Assembly: GCF_000347635.1 (NCBI RefSeq)
Contig: NC_020514.1
Location: forward strand, 2,976,001 to 3,040,000
Direction: 5' to 3'
Source of the DNA: Paraglaciecola psychrophila 170
GTDB lineage: Bacteria; Pseudomonadota; Gammaproteobacteria; Enterobacterales; Alteromonadaceae
Length of the DNA stretch: 64,000 nucleotides
The notes under the pieces are model-generated. The model ran no database searches and was not told where the DNA came from. It saw only the letters and a list, made by a program, of their open reading frames with translations. A program made the position numbers and the translations under genes. Below are positions 48,438 to 57,307 of this stretch, one piece after another; position 1 is the stretch's first letter; the number at the start of each line of letters is the position of its first letter.

Positions 48438-50297
48438 TTAGTTTGGATCAGCGCCACCTTGAGCTGCGCCATCAGCAGCAGCTTTAGCTTGAGCTACTTC
48501 CATTAACTTGGCAGAAGCTTGAATAAGTTCTTGAGTTTTAGTTTCAATTCCTTCTTTGTCACCTTCTTTAACTGCTCCTTCAAGAGCAACTACAGCGGTT
48601 TCAATTTCAGTTTTATCTTCTTCACTCAATGCATCGCCAGCTTCTTCAACTTGTTTACGAGTACTATGTATCATGCCGTCAGCTTGGTTACGCGCTTGTA
48701 CAAGCTCTTCAAATTTAGCATCAGCTTCTTTGTTTGCTTCAGCATCTTGAACCATTTTTTCAACTTCTTCTTCACTTAAACCAGAAGATGCTTTAATGGT
48801 GATTTTTTGCTCTTTACCTGTGTCTTTGTCTTTCGCAGAAACATGTAAAATACCATCAGCATCGATATCAAAAGTCACTTCAATTTGAGGAGCTCCACGT
48901 TGAGCAGCTCGAATACCTTCTAGATTAAATTGACCCAGAGATTTGTTGCCTGAGGCTTGCTTACGCTCACCTTGCAGACAATGAATCGTTACTGCAGCTT
49001 GGTTATCTTCAGCTGTTGAGAAAGTCTGAGATTTCTTAGTAGGTACGGTGGTGTTTTTCTCGATTAGAGCAGTCATCACACCACCCATTGTTTCGATTCC
49101 TAAAGAAAGAGGGGTTACGTCAAGTAACAATACGTCTTTCACATCACCAGATAATACGCCACCTTGAATTGCGGCGCCCACTGCAACGGCTTCATCTGCG
49201 TTCACATCTTTACGTGGCTCTTTACCAAAGAATTCAGTTACATACTTCTGAACCATAGGCATACGTGTTTGACCACCTACCAAGATAATATCGTTGATAT
49301 CACCTACAGATAAATCGGCATCAGATAACGCTTGTTTGAGTGGCTCAAGTGTTGCTTTAACCATTGATTCAACCAAAGACTCAAGTTTTGCACGAGTAAG
49401 CTTAATAGTCAGGTGTTTAGGGCCCGACGCATCAGCTGTGATATAAGGCAAATTCACTTCAGTTTGTTGAGCAGAAGAAAGTTCAATCTTAGCTTTCTCG
49501 CCAGCTTCTTTTAAGCGTTGCATGGCCAATGGGTCTTTGCGCAAGTCCATGCCCGAGTCTTTCTTGAATTCTTCAACTAGATAGTTAATAACTTTGTTAT
49601 CAAAATCTTCACCACCTAAATGGGTGTCACCGTTAGTCGCTAATACTTCAAACGTATGCTCACCATCGGCTTCGTCGATTTCGATAATAGAGATATCGAA
49701 TGTACCACCACCTAAGTCATAAACAGCTACAACGCTATCGCCTTTTTTCTTATCCATGCCGTAGGCAAGAGCAGCAGCAGTTGGCTCGTTGATGATACGT
49801 TTTACTTCAAGACCCGCTATACGGCCTGCATCTTTCGTTGCTTGACGCTGAGAATCATTAAAATAAGCAGGAACCGTAATAACCGCGGCTGTTACTTCTT
49901 CACCTAGATAATCTTCAGCCGTCTTTTTCATTTTCTTCAAGACTTCAGCAGATATCTGTGGTGGTGCCATTTTTTCGCCTTTCGCTTCAACCCAAGCATC
50001 ACCGTTGTCAGCTTTGACAATTTTGAAAGGCATGATGTCGATATCACGTTGTATTTCTTTATCTTCCCAGCGACGGCCGATTAAACGCTTTATGGCGAAT
50101 AATGTGTTTTGTGGGTTAGTTACAGCTTGACGTTTAGCAGGCTGGCCAACCAATATTTCACCATCTTGTGTATAAGCGATGATGGAAGGAGTTGTACGAT
50201 CCCCTTCTGCGTTCTCTAATACTTTGGCTACGCCACCATCTAGTACTGCCACACATGAGTTAGTAGTACCTAAATCTATTCCAATGATTCTACCCAT
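48438..50297 (-). CDS. dnaK: Chaperone protein DnaK (Hsp70), frame ends before the conserved acidic tail
   Basis: Central Hsp70 chaperone. The nucleotide-binding domain starts [17 protein letters not shown] and has [16 protein letters not shown] and [13 protein letters not shown]. The interdomain linker is [15 protein letters not shown] (about 385-399), and the substrate-binding domain and helical lid follow. At 619 aa it is shorter than the usual ~640. It stops after [10 protein letters not shown], without the DDVVDAEFEEV tail of proteobacterial DnaK. That tail can still be read in shifted frames just past the stop (48360-48438), pointing to small insertions. A sigma-32-type promoter lies upstream; grpE precedes and dnaJ follows. 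Confidence 0.96.
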   Translation of the reverse strand: MGRIIGIDLGTTNSCVAVLDGGVAKVLENAEGDRTTPSIIAYTQDGEILVGQPAKRQAVTNPQNTLFAIKRLIGRRWEDKEIQRDIDIMPFKIVKADNGDAWVEAKGEKMAPPQISAEVLKKMKKTAEDYLGEEVTAAVITVPAYFNDSQRQATKDAGRIAGLEVKRIINEPTAAALAYGMDKKKGDSVVAVYDLGGGTFDISIIEIDEADGEHTFEVLATNGDTHLGGEDFDNKVINYLVEEFKKDSGMDLRKDPLAMQRLKEAGEKAKIELSSAQQTEVNLPYITADASGPKHLTIKLTRAKLESLVESMVKATLEPLKQALSDADLSVGDINDIILVGGQTRMPMVQKYVTEFFGKEPRKDVNADEAVAVGAAIQGGVLSGDVKDVLLLDVTPLSLGIETMGGVMTALIEKNTTVPTKKSQTFSTAEDNQAAVTIHCLQGERKQASGNKSLGQFNLEGIRAAQRGAPQIEVTFDIDADGILHVSAKDKDTGKEQKITIKASSGLSEEEVEKMVQDAEANKEADAKFEELVQARNQADGMIHSTRKQVEEAGDALSEEDKTEIETAVVALEGAVKEGDKEGIETKTQELIQASAKLMEVAQAKAAADGAAQGGADPN

Positions 50298-50340
50298 TAG
50301 TTTTTCTCCAAAAGAATGTTCTTAAAAGCTTGTACACTTT

Positions 50341-50366
50341 GTGGGGTTATTAATAAATTTTTCAAC
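50341..50366 (-). promoter_or_regulatory. Sigma-32-type heat-shock promoter of dnaK
   Basis: On the minus strand GTTGAA (50361-50366), a 14-bp spacer and CCCCAC (50341-50346). Each hexamer has one mismatch to CTTGAA / CCCCAT. It lies 44 bp before the dnaK start. Confidence 0.75.
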
Positions 50367-50438
50367 ATATTGATTAAAAAAACCTTCACAAAACTGTAAT
50401 TATTTTTGCCAATTGATTACTTCAATTATGAAGTGTAA

Positions 50439-51044
50439 TTAGGCTTGAGTATCCACTGTGCTCTCTGGTGCTCGAGTAACCAGCACCATGGCAGGGCGTA
50501 ATAAACGGCCATTTATCTCATAGCCTTTTTGCATCACTGCTAACACTGTATTAGGTGGCAGCTCTGCGTTTTCTTGCATCGACATAGCTTGATGCTTTTC
50601 TGGGTTGAAAGGTTGACCTTGCGGATCAATCACTGACATACCAAATTTTTCAATAGTGCTAATAAAAGACTTAAGCGTCATTTCAACACCATCAACAATA
50701 GACCTAATGGCTTCGTCTTCTGGATTAGCCACTTGTAATGCACGTTCTAAATTGTCAGCCACTGGCAACAACTCAGCGGCAAATTTTTCTAAAGCAAATT
50801 TGCGGGCTTTGTCGATCTCACCCTGAGCTCGTTTACGAGCGTTATCAGCATCAGCTATAGCGCGCATCACTGAATCTTTTTGTTCAACCATCTTAGTTTC
50901 TGCGGCAATGACGGCAGCTTCTAATTCAACAATACGTTGTTGGTCTTCAGTCAACTCAAGAATCGTTTGATCCGCGTCATGTTGTTCTGTATCTGCATTG
51001 GTATCTAATTCTTCACCTTGCTGAGGTGTTTGTTCATTTGACAT
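50439..51044 (-). CDS. grpE: Nucleotide exchange factor GrpE
   Basis: Releases ADP from DnaK. From the ATG at 51044 the protein is 201 aa, beginning MSNEQTPQQGE. A longer frame starts at 51071, but the shorter start has GGAG 6 bases upstream. An acidic disordered N-terminus (about 1-45) is followed by a long coiled coil and the conserved ADADNARKRAQGEIDKARKF (about 78-95 region). The GrpE core follows with LLPVADNLERAL, GVEMTLKSF and FNPEKHQAMSM, and the beta-domain end is VLAVMQKGYEINGRLLRPAMV. A consensus sigma-32 promoter lies 46-72 bp upstream. Confidence 0.95.
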   Translation of the reverse strand: MSNEQTPQQGEELDTNADTEQHDADQTILELTEDQQRIVELEAAVIAAETKMVEQKDSVMRAIADADNARKRAQGEIDKARKFALEKFAAELLPVADNLERALQVANPEDEAIRSIVDGVEMTLKSFISTIEKFGMSVIDPQGQPFNPEKHQAMSMQENAELPPNTVLAVMQKGYEINGRLLRPAMVLVTRAPESTVDTQA

Positions 51045-51089
51045 GCTTAACTCCGAATACTCTTTACGCAAATTTTAACTGCCACTATT

Positions 51090-51116
51090 AATGGGGTTAT
51101 ATTTATAAGCTTCAAG
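51090..51116 (-). promoter_or_regulatory. Consensus sigma-32 promoter of grpE
   Basis: On the minus strand CTTGAA (51111-51116), a 14-bp spacer and CCCCATT (51090-51096): an exact match to the E. coli RpoH consensus, 46 bp before the grpE start. Confidence 0.92.
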
Positions 51117-51231
51117 GGCTGATAATTGATGTTTTTTGATTTACCTGTAAACACTAATCACCAATCAGCTATCTTTCATATTTGACTCGCTAAAGGTAAA
51201 GTACTGGACGTTCAATTTTTTAAACAATCAC

Positions 51232-54200
51232 ATGATCAATGTTTGGACAGTTTCAGCACTAGTACTTTGCTACTTGCTTGTTCTTTTTGCTTTAGCGTTT
51301 TGGGCCGACAAACGTTATAAAGGCCAACAACAGCATCCATTTATATACAGTCTAGCGCTTGGTGTGCACTGCACTTCTTGGGCTTTTTTTGGAACCACCA
51401 CGCAAGCCACTCAATATGGTTGGGCGTTTGTCCCTACTTACCTGGGAGTGATACTGGTTTTTCTTTTTGCGCATCCGGTTTTACGCAAAATTAGTCTGTT
51501 ATGCCATCAGCACCAAGTGAGTTCCCTAGCCGACTTTATTAGTTTACGTTTCGAAAAATCTTATCTTCTTGCAGCATTAGTCACTTTATTGTGTTTAATC
51601 GGTGTCATCCCCTATATTGCATTACAACTCGATTCGGTCAGCCAAAGTGTGGCCATATTAGTCGGTATAGACGTAAGTTGGAGTGAGAATGTTGGTGCTT
51701 ATGTCGCTATTTTAATGGCACTTTTTGCGATTTTATTTGGCACTCAGTCTTTAAGCGCCAGCGACAAACACCCTGGTTTAATGTTGACTATCGCTTTTGC
51801 ATCTCTGGTTAAGCTAGTGGCTTTACTGATTGTGGGTGTGTATGTGTGTTATGTAATGTTTGACGGTGTATTAGACCTATTTGGCCAGGCGCAATTGCAT
51901 CCTAAAAGTCTACAAATAATTCAGTCTGACTCAGCTATATGGGTATACCTAAGCCATATGTTGTTAGGCGTATGTTCGATGTTTTGTTTACCTAGGCAGT
52001 TTCATATAAATTTTGTCGAAAATAATGGTAGTGAAGAACTCAGAACAGCTCGCTGGATGTTCCCATTATACTTGTGCCTGATGACGGTGTTTATCTTGCC
52101 CATAGGCATTGCTGGCCACATAATTTTTGACGAAACAATGCAAGTCAGCACGGATACCTACGCCTTAGCATTACCGATACAAGGCGGTAACACGGGTGTA
52201 GCTCTTATCTCTTTTATTGGCGGATTATCTGCGGCAACCAGTATGGTGGTGGTTGCAACGTTAGCAATGGGGATCATGATATCTAATAACCTAGTCACGC
52301 CACTGCGTCTTAAAATCCAATTACAACGCTTACAACAACATAACTTGACGCCTAAAGCCGTATTATTTACCCGCCGAGCCACTGTTGTAATAGTCATGGG
52401 CATCGCCTTTTTATATCACTTGGATATAAGCAAGACTGCTCCCCTTGTCAAAAGTGGTATTATTGCTATCGCTCTTTTATCCCAAACGTTACCGATTATT
52501 ATTGGTGGTTTATATTGGCAAAAACGCAATAAAACAGCGGCTATGATAGCGTTATTAGCAGGTGCTTTATGTTGGGTTTACTGGTTACTTTGGCCAAGCA
52601 TTATCGCTAGTTATTATTTCGCTCTCCCCCCCGATGATTTACAACTTGCATCAGGGTTTGTTCTAAGTCTTTTGGTCAATCTGTTTTGTTTTGTATTGTT
52701 TAGTTTAATTTTACCTGCAAGCAAAGAGCAGCAGATAGGCAACCAAAAGGAACATGCATTTTCAACTCTCAATCAAGCTACCAAAATATCTAAGTTACTC
52801 GCCGTCACGGAAAAAGTACTCGATAAAGACCGTCATCAGTTTTTGCTTAACAACCTGCCAGTCGATCAACATTCGGCTTATGCCAGCCCGAAGCTGCTCG
52901 CCAACATAGAAAATGAAATAGCCAATCAAGTCGGAAATGTGAGTGCCAGAATTTTACTCTCTGCTATTGCCGAGAAAAAAGATATTGCCCTTGCAGAGCT
53001 TGTCGAATTGGTTGAGGAAGCGAGCCAAACCTTTCACTTTAATCATGAAGTATTGCAATCCTCTGTGGAACATATTCAACAAGGAATATGTGTAGTAGAT
53101 GTGAATTTGGCGCTTTTGGCTTGGAACCAACGCTACATTCAGTTATTCGACTATCCAAAAAGTTTAATCAAGGTCGGCATTCCGATTAAAGAGTTACTTT
53201 TATTTAACGCCCAAAGAGGATTATTTGGTAAAAAAGAACAACTTGAGGAAGAAATAGAAAAACGTATTCAATACATGCGTGTCGGAAGCCATTACAAATA
53301 TGTGCGCGAACAAAAAAACGGACAGACTATAGAAGTTAACGGTAGTCCCCTGCCCGGTGGCGGATTTGTTACCACCTATAGCGATATCACCGACTACATC
53401 AATATTCAACAGCAATTACAGCAATCGAAACAACATTTAGAAAGCCGAGTCATTGAGCGCACAGAACAATTACAAACCGCTAACCTTGCTCTTGATGAAG
53501 CACGCCAAGAAGCTGAAAAAGCCTACGACAGTAAAAGTAAATTTCTTGCTGCCGCTGGTCACGATTTAATGCAGCCTTTTAATGCCGCGAGTTTGTTCGC
53601 ATCACTTATAAAAGAAAAAGCGCCTAATCAAGAGTTGGCTGAAATGAGCCAAAATCTCATTCAATCACTTGCTAACGCAGAGGAGCTATTATCCACTTTA
53701 CTGGATATGACTCGACTCGATTCAGGCATACTCAATACTAATATTCAACACTTTAGGCTAAGTGATTTACTTACACCTTTAGTCAATGAATTTACCATTT
53801 TAGCAAAGCGCAAAGACTTGGGGCTTAAATATGTTGCGAACACATGTTTTATTCAATCTGACAAAAAGCTACTAAGACGAATTCTTCAAAACTTGATCTC
53901 CAATGCAGTACGTTACACCGAGTCAGGTAAAATATTAGTAGTAGCAAAAAGGCACAACCAGCAACTTAAGATCAGGGTCTATGATACAGGTCAAGGCATC
54001 GCAGCGGATCAACAGAAAGCCATATTTGAGGAATTCAATCAGCTTGATCAACAAAATAACAACCAAGGTTTAGGTCTAGGGCTGACTATAGTAGAACGTT
54101 TTAGTGCTCTACTAAGCCATGCTGTTGAAGTGAAATCTGCCGTTAATCATGGAAGCTGTTTTGAAATAACGGTGCCTAGAGGATTGGCAGTGTCTAATAC

Positions 54201-54606
54201 CGATTCAACGCAAAGCTATTTGATTGCTGACTCTGCTGTTTTGCTAAAGGATAAAGTAGTCGTGATCATTGAAAACGACGAAGATACAATAGAAGCAGTG
54301 AGCCACTTATTACGCAGTTGGGGAGCAACAGTTTATGCGTTTAATAAAATATCAGATGCTTTAACACACTGCCCAATATGCCCAAACTTGTTGTTTTTAG
54401 ACTACCACTTAGATAATGGTGCAACCGGTGCTGAAGCAGCGGCAGCGCTGCGCAATCAATGGCAAGTAAGCATACCGGCGGTATTAAGCAGCGCAGATAG
54501 AACTGAAGAAGTACGAAGACAAGCAATTGATGCCCATTTACATTATTTGCCTAAGCCAATTAAGCCTGCTGCATTAAAACGATTTATAAAACAGGTCATC
54601 CATTGA
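51232..54606 (+). CDS. Hybrid sensor histidine kinase with SLC5-like transporter domain (CrbS/CbrA/MxtR type)
   Basis: A 1124-aa membrane sensor. Residues about 1-500 form a sodium:solute symporter (SLC5)-like domain with about 13 helices (YSLALGVHCTSWAFFGTTTQA, VSSLADFISLRF). A PAS domain lies near 610-725 (VEHIQQGICVVDVNLALLAWN), then a coiled coil. The HisKA domain has His777 in AAGHDLMQPFNAAS, and the HATPase has NLISNAVRYTESG and GQGLGLGL-like QGLGLGLTIVERF. The C-terminal receiver has Asp1057 in LLFLDYHLDNGATG. CrbS/MxtR kinases of this layout control acetate or organic acid use with a LuxR-type partner; a matching regulator lies at 63.1-63.8 kb. Divergent from grpE. Confidence 0.93.
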   Translation: MINVWTVSALVLCYLLVLFALAFWADKRYKGQQQHPFIYSLALGVHCTSWAFFGTTTQATQYGWAFVPTYLGVILVFLFAHPVLRKISLLCHQHQVSSLADFISLRFEKSYLLAALVTLLCLIGVIPYIALQLDSVSQSVAILVGIDVSWSENVGAYVAILMALFAILFGTQSLSASDKHPGLMLTIAFASLVKLVALLIVGVYVCYVMFDGVLDLFGQAQLHPKSLQIIQSDSAIWVYLSHMLLGVCSMFCLPRQFHINFVENNGSEELRTARWMFPLYLCLMTVFILPIGIAGHIIFDETMQVSTDTYALALPIQGGNTGVALISFIGGLSAATSMVVVATLAMGIMISNNLVTPLRLKIQLQRLQQHNLTPKAVLFTRRATVVIVMGIAFLYHLDISKTAPLVKSGIIAIALLSQTLPIIIGGLYWQKRNKTAAMIALLAGALCWVYWLLWPSIIASYYFALPPDDLQLASGFVLSLLVNLFCFVLFSLILPASKEQQIGNQKEHAFSTLNQATKISKLLAVTEKVLDKDRHQFLLNNLPVDQHSAYASPKLLANIENEIANQVGNVSARILLSAIAEKKDIALAELVELVEEASQTFHFNHEVLQSSVEHIQQGICVVDVNLALLAWNQRYIQLFDYPKSLIKVGIPIKELLLFNAQRGLFGKKEQLEEEIEKRIQYMRVGSHYKYVREQKNGQTIEVNGSPLPGGGFVTTYSDITDYINIQQQLQQSKQHLESRVIERTEQLQTANLALDEARQEAEKAYDSKSKFLAAAGHDLMQPFNAASLFASLIKEKAPNQELAEMSQNLIQSLANAEELLSTLLDMTRLDSGILNTNIQHFRLSDLLTPLVNEFTILAKRKDLGLKYVANTCFIQSDKKLLRRILQNLISNAVRYTESGKILVVAKRHNQQLKIRVYDTGQGIAADQQKAIFEEFNQLDQQNNNQGLGLGLTIVERFSALLSHAVEVKSAVNHGSCFEITVPRGLAVSNTDSTQSYLIADSAVLLKDKVVVIIENDEDTIEAVSHLLRSWGATVYAFNKISDALTHCPICPNLLFLDYHLDNGATGAEAAAALRNQWQVSIPAVLSSADRTEEVRRQAIDAHLHYLPKPIKPAALKRFIKQVIH

Positions 54607-54689
54607 TCATCAATAGATCTGAACTTGAATACTTAAAACACCGTAAATAATATATTGGTTGTTATTTACATATGAACAGGAACAAAACA

Positions 54690-55580
54690 ATGAGTAAAAT
54701 CACATTACTTGATGGAGGCATGGGGCAAGAATTATTGCGAAGAAGCTCACGTGCAATTACGCCTATGTGGTCTGCTGATATCATGTTGAACGAGCCAATG
54801 CTGGTCAGAGATTTGCATCGTGAGTTTATTGATAGTGGTGCTCGCGTCATCACTCTCAATACTTATACTGCAACACCGCAACGATTAAAACGAGAAAACC
54901 AATTCAGTCAATTAAAAAACCTTCATCAGCGCGCCATGAATGCAGCTAAAGAAGCAATAGAATTGGCCCAGTGCAATACTGTAGCCATAGCGGGCTGCCT
55001 GCCACCCTTGGTTGCTAGTTATCGTCCTGACGTATCCCTATCCTTCGAAGACTCGCTTGCTACTTACCGTCAACTTGTTGAACTCCAAGCACCGGCAAGT
55101 GATTTATTTATATGCGAAACAATGTCGTCAATAACCGAGGCACGTGCTGCCTGCACTGCCGCACTTGAAAGTGGTAAACCTGTTTGGGTGGCATTAACAG
55201 TTAGTGATGAACACCCAGGGCAATTAAGAAGTGGAGAATCCTTGGTAGATACCTTGCTAGCACTTGAGTCATTTGATACCCAAGCGACCCTATTAAACTG
55301 CAGTCAGCCTGAAGCCATCTCTGCGTGTTGGTCGCTTTTGAAAATGAAACAACGCAAAATCGGAGCGTATGCCAATGGTTTTTTATCAGTAGACGCATTA
55401 TATCCAGGTGCTACTGTCGAAGAACTAGAAGTGCGACAAGACATGAGCCCACAACGATATGCAGAGCACGCTATGACATGGGCCAAAAACGGAGCATCAA
55501 TTATTGGTGGTTGCTGTGAAATTGGACCAACACATATCAAAGCGTTGCATAACAGATTATGCAGCGAAGGATTTATCTAA
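54690..55580 (+). CDS. mmuM: Homocysteine S-methyltransferase family protein (MmuM-like)
   Basis: Cytoplasmic enzyme that transfers a methyl group from S-methylmethionine (or SAM) to homocysteine, yielding methionine. The 296-aa barrel has the N-terminal LLDGGMGQELLRR and the three zinc ligands: Cys204 in LLNCSQPE and Cys275-Cys276 in GGCCEIGP. It lacks the cobalamin modules of MetH. An upstream ATG at 54672 is possible, but AGGA 10 bases before the ATG at 54690 and the family N-terminus (MSKITLLDGG) favour the shorter form. It has its own transcription direction, convergent with hpd. The exact methyl donor is inferred from the family. Confidence 0.88.
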   Translation: MSKITLLDGGMGQELLRRSSRAITPMWSADIMLNEPMLVRDLHREFIDSGARVITLNTYTATPQRLKRENQFSQLKNLHQRAMNAAKEAIELAQCNTVAIAGCLPPLVASYRPDVSLSFEDSLATYRQLVELQAPASDLFICETMSSITEARAACTAALESGKPVWVALTVSDEHPGQLRSGESLVDTLLALESFDTQATLLNCSQPEAISACWSLLKMKQRKIGAYANGFLSVDALYPGATVEELEVRQDMSPQRYAEHAMTWAKNGASIIGGCCEIGPTHIKALHNRLCSEGFI

Positions 55581-55665
55581 GTAGACATTGTGCTCTACCT
55601 AGATAAAGTGCTTAGTTATGAATTTTGTCACGCTGGATAACGGTAAAAGTGTGATCAAAATGTAA

Positions 55666-55690
55666 GGAGGGCTCTTAGGCGCCCTCTTTT
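55666..55690. terminator. Terminator between mmuM and hpd
   Basis: Stem GAGGGC (55667-55672) / GCCCTC (55681-55686) with an 8-nt loop, followed by TTTT on the plus strand. It overlaps the last codons and stop of hpd and lies 86 bp after mmuM; likely serves mmuM mainly. Confidence 0.7.
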
Positions 55691-56775
55691 ACCTCAATTT
55701 TTTTATCGGTATTCAAAACACCACGATTAATTTGGTCACGTTCAATCGATTCGAATAATGCTTTGAAATTACCTTCCCCAAAACCATCATCGCCTTTGCG
55801 TTGAATAAACTCGAAAAATACTGGGCCTAATTGGGTTTCTGAGAATATTTGTAGTAGTAGCCTTGGGCCATCTTCAGTAGTTCCATCCATCAAAATACCC
55901 CGTGTTTGCAGCTCATCAACGGGCTCACCATGCTTAGGTAAACGTCCTTCAAGCAACTCATAATATGTTTTCGGGGGCGCCGTCATAAATGGCATGCCCA
56001 TTTCTTTCAAGCGATCCCAACAAGCCACTAAATCGTCGCAACTGAACGCAATATGTTGAATACCTTCGCCATTAAATGCACGTAAGAATTCTTCAATTTG
56101 ACCTTTACCACCTTCACCTTCTTCATTTAAAGGGATACGGATTTTCCCATCCGGGGCAGTAAGGGCTTTAGACGTCAAGCCTGTATATTCACCTTTAATG
56201 TCAAAAAAACGGACTTCTTTAAAGTTGAATAATGTTTCGTAGAAGTCAGCCCAATATTTCATGCGACCGCCATAAACGTTATGCGTTAAATGATCGATTA
56301 CGTTAAAGCCAGCACCTACTGGGTTACGGTCAACGCCATCAATATAATCAAAGTCGATGTCATAAATAGAAAGTTCATCACCGTATCGGTCAATCAGATA
56401 GATAATAGCATTACCAATTCCACGAATAGCAGGTAAACGTAGCTCCATAGGACCCGTTTCAACAACGACTGGCTCTGCTCCTTGTGCTAATAAGTGATTA
56501 TAAGAGTTAACCGCATTTTTAACTCTAAAACCCATTCCACATGCTGATGGGCCATGTTCACGAGCAAAATACCAAGCCGCAGATTTTGGCTCATAGTTAG
56601 CAATTAAGTTAATGCCACCTTGACGCCATAATTGGGCATCCTTGGTTCGGTGATTTGCAATTTGAATAAATCCCATCACTGTAAACACTTTCTCTAGCTG
56701 CCCTTTTTCAGGGGAAGAAAATTCAATGAATTCAAATCCGTCTAAACCCGCTGGATTTTCAAATAAGTCTGCCAT
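55675..56775 (-). CDS. hpd: 4-hydroxyphenylpyruvate dioxygenase
   Basis: Fe(II)-dependent conversion of 4-hydroxyphenylpyruvate to homogentisate in tyrosine catabolism. The 366-aa protein is a two-module vicinal-oxygen-chelate fold. The iron ligands can be assigned as His162 (DHLTHNV), His241 (GIQHIAFSC) and Glu322 ([15 protein letters not shown]). The C-terminal [16 protein letters not shown] is the closing helix of the active site. The downstream enzymes of the pathway (homogentisate dioxygenase, maleylacetoacetate isomerase, fumarylacetoacetase) are not in this window, so hpd stands alone. Homogentisate could also feed pyomelanin. Confidence 0.97.
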   Translation of the reverse strand: MADLFENPAGLDGFEFIEFSSPEKGQLEKVFTVMGFIQIANHRTKDAQLWRQGGINLIANYEPKSAAWYFAREHGPSACGMGFRVKNAVNSYNHLLAQGAEPVVVETGPMELRLPAIRGIGNAIIYLIDRYGDELSIYDIDFDYIDGVDRNPVGAGFNVIDHLTHNVYGGRMKYWADFYETLFNFKEVRFFDIKGEYTGLTSKALTAPDGKIRIPLNEEGEGGKGQIEEFLRAFNGEGIQHIAFSCDDLVACWDRLKEMGMPFMTAPPKTYYELLEGRLPKHGEPVDELQTRGILMDGTTEDGPRLLLQIFSETQLGPVFFEFIQRKGDDGFGEGNFKALFESIERDQINRGVLNTDKKIEVKEGA

Positions 56776-57307
56776 TATTTACTCTCTTTAGTCATGTCTA
56801 AAACCTAAAATAAATGTACCCTTGATAGGACATCTAATTTTTGTTGTTTGGCGGTTTTGGCGAATTAATTTTTTAATGCGGTTATACCGCTAAATCTGGA
56901 CGCCAGCAGCTTAGGTTATTTCGATTAAAAATGCCAAAGAGGACATTCTGAAAAAATGTCTAGATTGTTATTAAAACCGGCAAATGTAAATATTTTGATA
57001 CGATTTATTATCCCTAGACTTACTTAACTGGTTTTTAAAACAACACATCACATTACCTGCCAACTGCAAACCAAACGGAAGCGGCTAAACCTTAAATATT
57101 AGAAATAAGCAAAAAAATGCCTAAAATGTATTAATAATAGGTTTGGATCCAGAATTTTCCTATCTACGTAACCAAATAATACTGGCCACAAACGTTGTCG
57201 CCAGTCTTTGCTATCTATATACTGCACTTCGCGTTAAATGAGCTAACAAAACAGCATCATTTTCAGTTTATTTTTAAGTTTTATTTTCCAGCTATTTGGA
57301 GTTGTAT
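56776..57307. other. Divergent regulatory region between hpd and putA
   Basis: About 530 bp with no gene. A TGTAAA half-site (56985-56990), followed after six bases by GATACG, loosely resembles a TyrR/PhhR box, but only one arm fits. The putA ribosome site GGAG lies at its right end. Nothing else was recognised. Confidence 0.4.

Noticed and set aside
56985..57002. Possible TyrR/PhhR box upstream of hpd
   Set aside because: Only the left arm TGTAAA fits; the right arm GATACG has three mismatches, which is expected by chance in AT-rich DNA.
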